From contig DYOK01000017.1 of assembly GCA_020720565.1 (NCBI GenBank), positions 5,242-13,278 on the forward strand: a stretch of DNA of 8,037 nt, read 5' to 3'. Of this stretch, positions 6,109 to 8,037 are shown piece after piece. Each line of letters begins with the position of its first letter. The first letter of the stretch is position 1. This DNA is from Acetofilamentum sp. (GTDB taxonomy: Bacteria > Bacteroidota > Bacteroidia > Bacteroidales > JAFGXI01). The notes under the pieces were generated by a model. That model saw only the letters and a list, made by a program, of their open reading frames with translations, was not told the DNA's origin and made no database searches. The position numbers and the translations under genes were made by a program.

Positions 6109-6648
6109 TTAATGTACCGACTTTAAACTATCGACCAAATCTTCCGCTTGAGGCAATAACTCGCCGTACCGCATTTCGAGATAATTGACATGATTTCTAA
6201 AAATCACAAAACGGTGCATGGCCGAGTTGTAATAGGTCATCTCTTCAGCGTAATACTCACTCAACTGGGTTTCGTTTATTTTTTCTTTTTTATAATCGTT
6301 ATAAAGGCCTATCATTTGGGTACGAGCTGTTTGTAATTCATTAGCCAAAGTATCGGTCGATACACCAAATTTTTTCTGAGCCTTAACAGTGTTCGATAAA
6401 TCGACCAAAATTTTAACGTTCGACTTACTCATAGTCGAAAAGTATGGGCCTAGGAACTCGACCAATTCATCTCCTTTCTTACTTTGGGTGCTAAAATCTT
6501 TTTTTTGCAATTCGGGCCAGTCGGCGATAGCTTCGTCGAGCTCGTCGATATACTGGTCAATTTTGTCGATGGTTGTCTCTTGGCACGAGCTTAACAGCCA
6601 TACAATTAACAAGATCCACCATCCAATTTTCGATTTAAAAACAAACAT
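6109..6648 (-). CDS. Small helical lipoprotein of unknown function
   Basis: The 179-residue protein carries a lipoprotein signal: K5 and K7, a hydrophobic segment WWILLIVWLL (10-19) and the lipobox LSSC with the lipidated Cys at 22. It should be cut by signal peptidase II and anchored in the inner or outer membrane facing the periplasm. The mature part is rich in charged residues and predicted helices (roughly 28-45, 50-60, 72-90, 98-125, 128-160), suggesting an extended helical or coiled-coil bundle. I recognise no domain, and no other cysteine is present after C22. The start lies only 13 bases beyond the end of serS and the TPR gene follows by 39 bases, so all three are probably one transcript. 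The shared export and adjacency make it a reasonable partner for the TPR protein, but that is inference only. Confidence 0.8.
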   Translation of the reverse strand: MFVFKSKIGWWILLIVWLLSSCQETTIDKIDQYIDELDEAIADWPELQKKDFSTQSKKGDELVEFLGPYFSTMSKSNVKILVDLSNTVKAQKKFGVSTDTLANELQTARTQMIGLYNDYKKEKINETQLSEYYAEEMTYYNSAMHRFVIFRNHVNYLEMRYGELLPQAEDLVDSLKSVH

Positions 6649-6661
6649 AATAAATTATATT

Positions 6662-7939
6662 TTAGTTTAAGATATCAAAACCTACATATGGACGTAGCAC
6701 CTTAGGAATAACAATACCTTCGGGCGTTTGGTTATTTTCCAATAGAGCAGCTACAATTCGAGGTAAGGCAAGTGCACTTCCGTTGAGGGTATGTGCCAAT
6801 TGCGTATTTTTTTGGCCTTCTTCTTTAAATCTTAGTTTAAGTCGCGAAGCTTGAAACGATTCGAAATTTGACACCGAGCTCACTTCGAGCCAACGCTCTT
6901 GTGCTTTAGAATACACCTCGAAATCGTAGGTTAATGCAGACGTAAAGCTCATATCGCCACCACACAAACGAATAATTCGGTAAGGTAATTCTAGCTTTAA
7001 GATCAGGTTTTCGACATAACTAACCATTTCTTCGAGGGTCTGATAAGAACGGTCTGGATGTTCTAATCGAACAATTTCGACCTTATCGAATTGGTGCAAA
7101 CGATTAAGACCTCGAACATCTTTACCATACGAACCGGCTTCGCGGCGGAAGCAAGGCGTGTAAGCCGTATTTTTAATTGGAAATTGTTTGGCATTAAGAA
7201 TCACATCGCGATAAATATTGGTTACAGGCACCTCTGCAGTGGGCACCAAATACAAGTTATCGACTGTGGCGTGATACATTTGGCCTTCTTTATCGGGCAA
7301 TTGACCCGTTCCAAAGCCCGAATCTTCGTTGACCAATAATGGAGGGATAACCTCGTCGTAACCATTTTCGACTGCCTGATCGAGAAAGAACTGTATGAGC
7401 CCGCGTTGTAATTTGGCCATTTTCCCTTTGTAAACGGGGAAACCTGCACCAGTCAACTTAACGCCCAATTCGAAATCGATTAAATTATATTTTTCGGTTA
7501 GTTCCCAGTGGGGTAAAAGGCCTTTATCGTTTATCTCAACTTGTGGATAGTTGCCACGCACAAAAACATTGTCTTCGGCATGACGACCTAAAGGCACCGA
7601 AATGTGAGGTACATTGGGAATCTGAACCAATAATTGTTGAATTTGTGATTCAATTTGTTCCACTTTGGTTTGGCTGTCTTTAATTTGATTTTTAAGTTCA
7701 ACGGTTTTAGCTTTGGCTTGATTGGCCTCTTGGGTTTGACCTTGTTGGAACATTTGACCAATAGCTTTCGAAAGTTGATTCATCTCGGCTTGTAATAAAT
7801 CGCTTTCGGTGATGTGTTTTTTTCGATCGCCGTTCAGTGCTATAATTTGGCTTACGATGGCAGAAGCGTCGAAGTATTTAACTTTAAGACGTTCGACAAT
7901 TTGTTCGCTATTTTGTTCTATTTGCTGTAACGTTAACAT
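6662..7939 (-). CDS. serS: Seryl-tRNA synthetase
   Basis: The 425-residue class II synthetase charges tRNA-Ser (and tRNA-Sec where present) with serine. The N-terminal arm, about 30-108, is the antiparallel coiled coil that grips the long variable arm of tRNA-Ser. Catalytic elements follow in order: motif 1 around MAKLQRGLIQFFLDQ (174-188) with the following IPPLLV strand, the serine-binding TAEVP (234-238), motif 2 FRREAGSYGKDVRGLNRLHQF (264-284) with R265 and E267, and motif 3 TLNGSALALPRIVAALLE (384-401) with R394. Length and order are normal, and nothing appears missing. The ATG at 7937-7939 gives the usual N-terminus starting MLTLQQI. It is the first gene of the minus-strand cluster. No clear TAnnTTTG box lies in the 98 bases available upstream, so its promoter may lie outside the window. 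Confidence 0.97.
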   Translation of the reverse strand: MLTLQQIEQNSEQIVERLKVKYFDASAIVSQIIALNGDRKKHITESDLLQAEMNQLSKAIGQMFQQGQTQEANQAKAKTVELKNQIKDSQTKVEQIESQIQQLLVQIPNVPHISVPLGRHAEDNVFVRGNYPQVEINDKGLLPHWELTEKYNLIDFELGVKLTGAGFPVYKGKMAKLQRGLIQFFLDQAVENGYDEVIPPLLVNEDSGFGTGQLPDKEGQMYHATVDNLYLVPTAEVPVTNIYRDVILNAKQFPIKNTAYTPCFRREAGSYGKDVRGLNRLHQFDKVEIVRLEHPDRSYQTLEEMVSYVENLILKLELPYRIIRLCGGDMSFTSALTYDFEVYSKAQERWLEVSSVSNFESFQASRLKLRFKEEGQKNTQLAHTLNGSALALPRIVAALLENNQTPEGIVIPKVLRPYVGFDILN

Positions 7940-7967
7940 GGCAATAATTAATTATATTGTTGATTTT

Positions 7968-7995
7968 TGATTGATGATTTGCGATTGATGATTTG
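7968..7995. repeat. Two tandem copies of a 14-base repeat upstream of serS
   Basis: The unit (T/C)GATTGATGATTTG occurs twice head to tail, 7968-7981 and 7982-7995, differing only in the first base. The second copy is identical to 3930-3943 inside the sorting-domain relic. Read on the minus strand the repeats lie in the leader of serS, 29-56 bases before its start codon. Whether they act on serS or are an intergenic repeat family cannot be told from one window. Confidence 0.7.
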
Positions 7996-8000
7996 CCTGT

Positions 8001-8013
8001 CCCGCAAAGCGGG
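8001..8013. repeat. GC-rich hairpin upstream of serS
   Basis: CCCGC (8001-8005) pairs with GCGGG (8009-8013) around AAA, and the flanking T8000/G8014 can add a wobble pair. It stands out as a GC island in AT-rich intergenic DNA and directly adjoins the tandem repeat, so the two may form one dispersed intergenic element. No T run follows on either strand, so it is not a convincing terminator. Confidence 0.5.
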
Positions 8014-8037
8014 GTTGAAGGGTTTATTTGTTTACAG

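Noticed and set aside
6047..6110. A separate promoter or operator before the TPR gene (imperfect palindrome ACCAT...ATGGT around its start)
   Set aside because: The best -7 candidate on the minus strand, TATTTTAC, lacks the final G of the consensus and no -33 element lies at a suitable distance. The palindrome has mismatches in its arms.
1..8037. A defence system, CRISPR array, phage or insertion sequence
   Set aside because: No regularly spaced repeats, no nuclease, transposase, integrase or phage structural gene, and no target-site duplications were found on either strand.

Overview
This is an AT-rich chromosomal window from a member of the Bacteroidota. Three things point there: promoters of the Bacteroides type (-7 box TAnnTTFG-like, i.e. 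TAnnTTTG, with an upstream TTTG/TTG), little or no Shine-Dalgarno sequence ahead of the genes, and a decayed C-terminal sorting tail of the type IX secretion system, which is known only from this phylum. Gene content fits a Bacteroidales/Marinilabiliales-like genome, but the order or genus cannot be fixed from the sequence alone.

Plus strand, 1-3859. A leader of about 260 bases with no gene precedes a small soluble protein with a probable SpoIIAA/STAS-like fold (265-672). A hairpin terminator overlapping a promoter (745-783) separates it from a LuxC-type acyl-CoA reductase (789-1838), whose mRNA is probably leaderless. A long, hairpin-rich leader then precedes a pRiA4b ORF-3 / IS1096 passenger-TnpR family protein with a very acidic tail (2028-2606), followed by miaA (2705-3607). 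A self-contained tRNA-Leu(GAG) unit follows: promoter at 3679-3713, tRNA at 3726-3809, strong terminator at 3823-3859.

Middle, 3860-4254. This stretch has no intact gene. It holds the remnant of a minus-strand gene: about 56 codons that read as a type IX secretion sorting domain and end in a stop codon, with the rest of the gene lost or scrambled.

Minus strand, 4255-7939. serS (seryl-tRNA synthetase), a small lipoprotein (13-base gap) and a large exported TPR protein (39-base gap) are packed like one operon read from right to left. Past the serS start, 7962-8013 holds a short tandem repeat and a GC-rich hairpin.

Translation is a loose common theme (miaA, tRNA-Leu, serS), but the genes lie in separate transcription units and nothing shows that they cooperate. 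I see no CRISPR array, insertion sequence, phage gene or defence system. Most of the window is ordinary chromosomal housekeeping. The most notable items are the sorting-domain relic, the overlapping terminator/promoter with a probable leaderless start, the structured leader before the acidic protein, and the short repeat shared between the relic and the serS upstream region.
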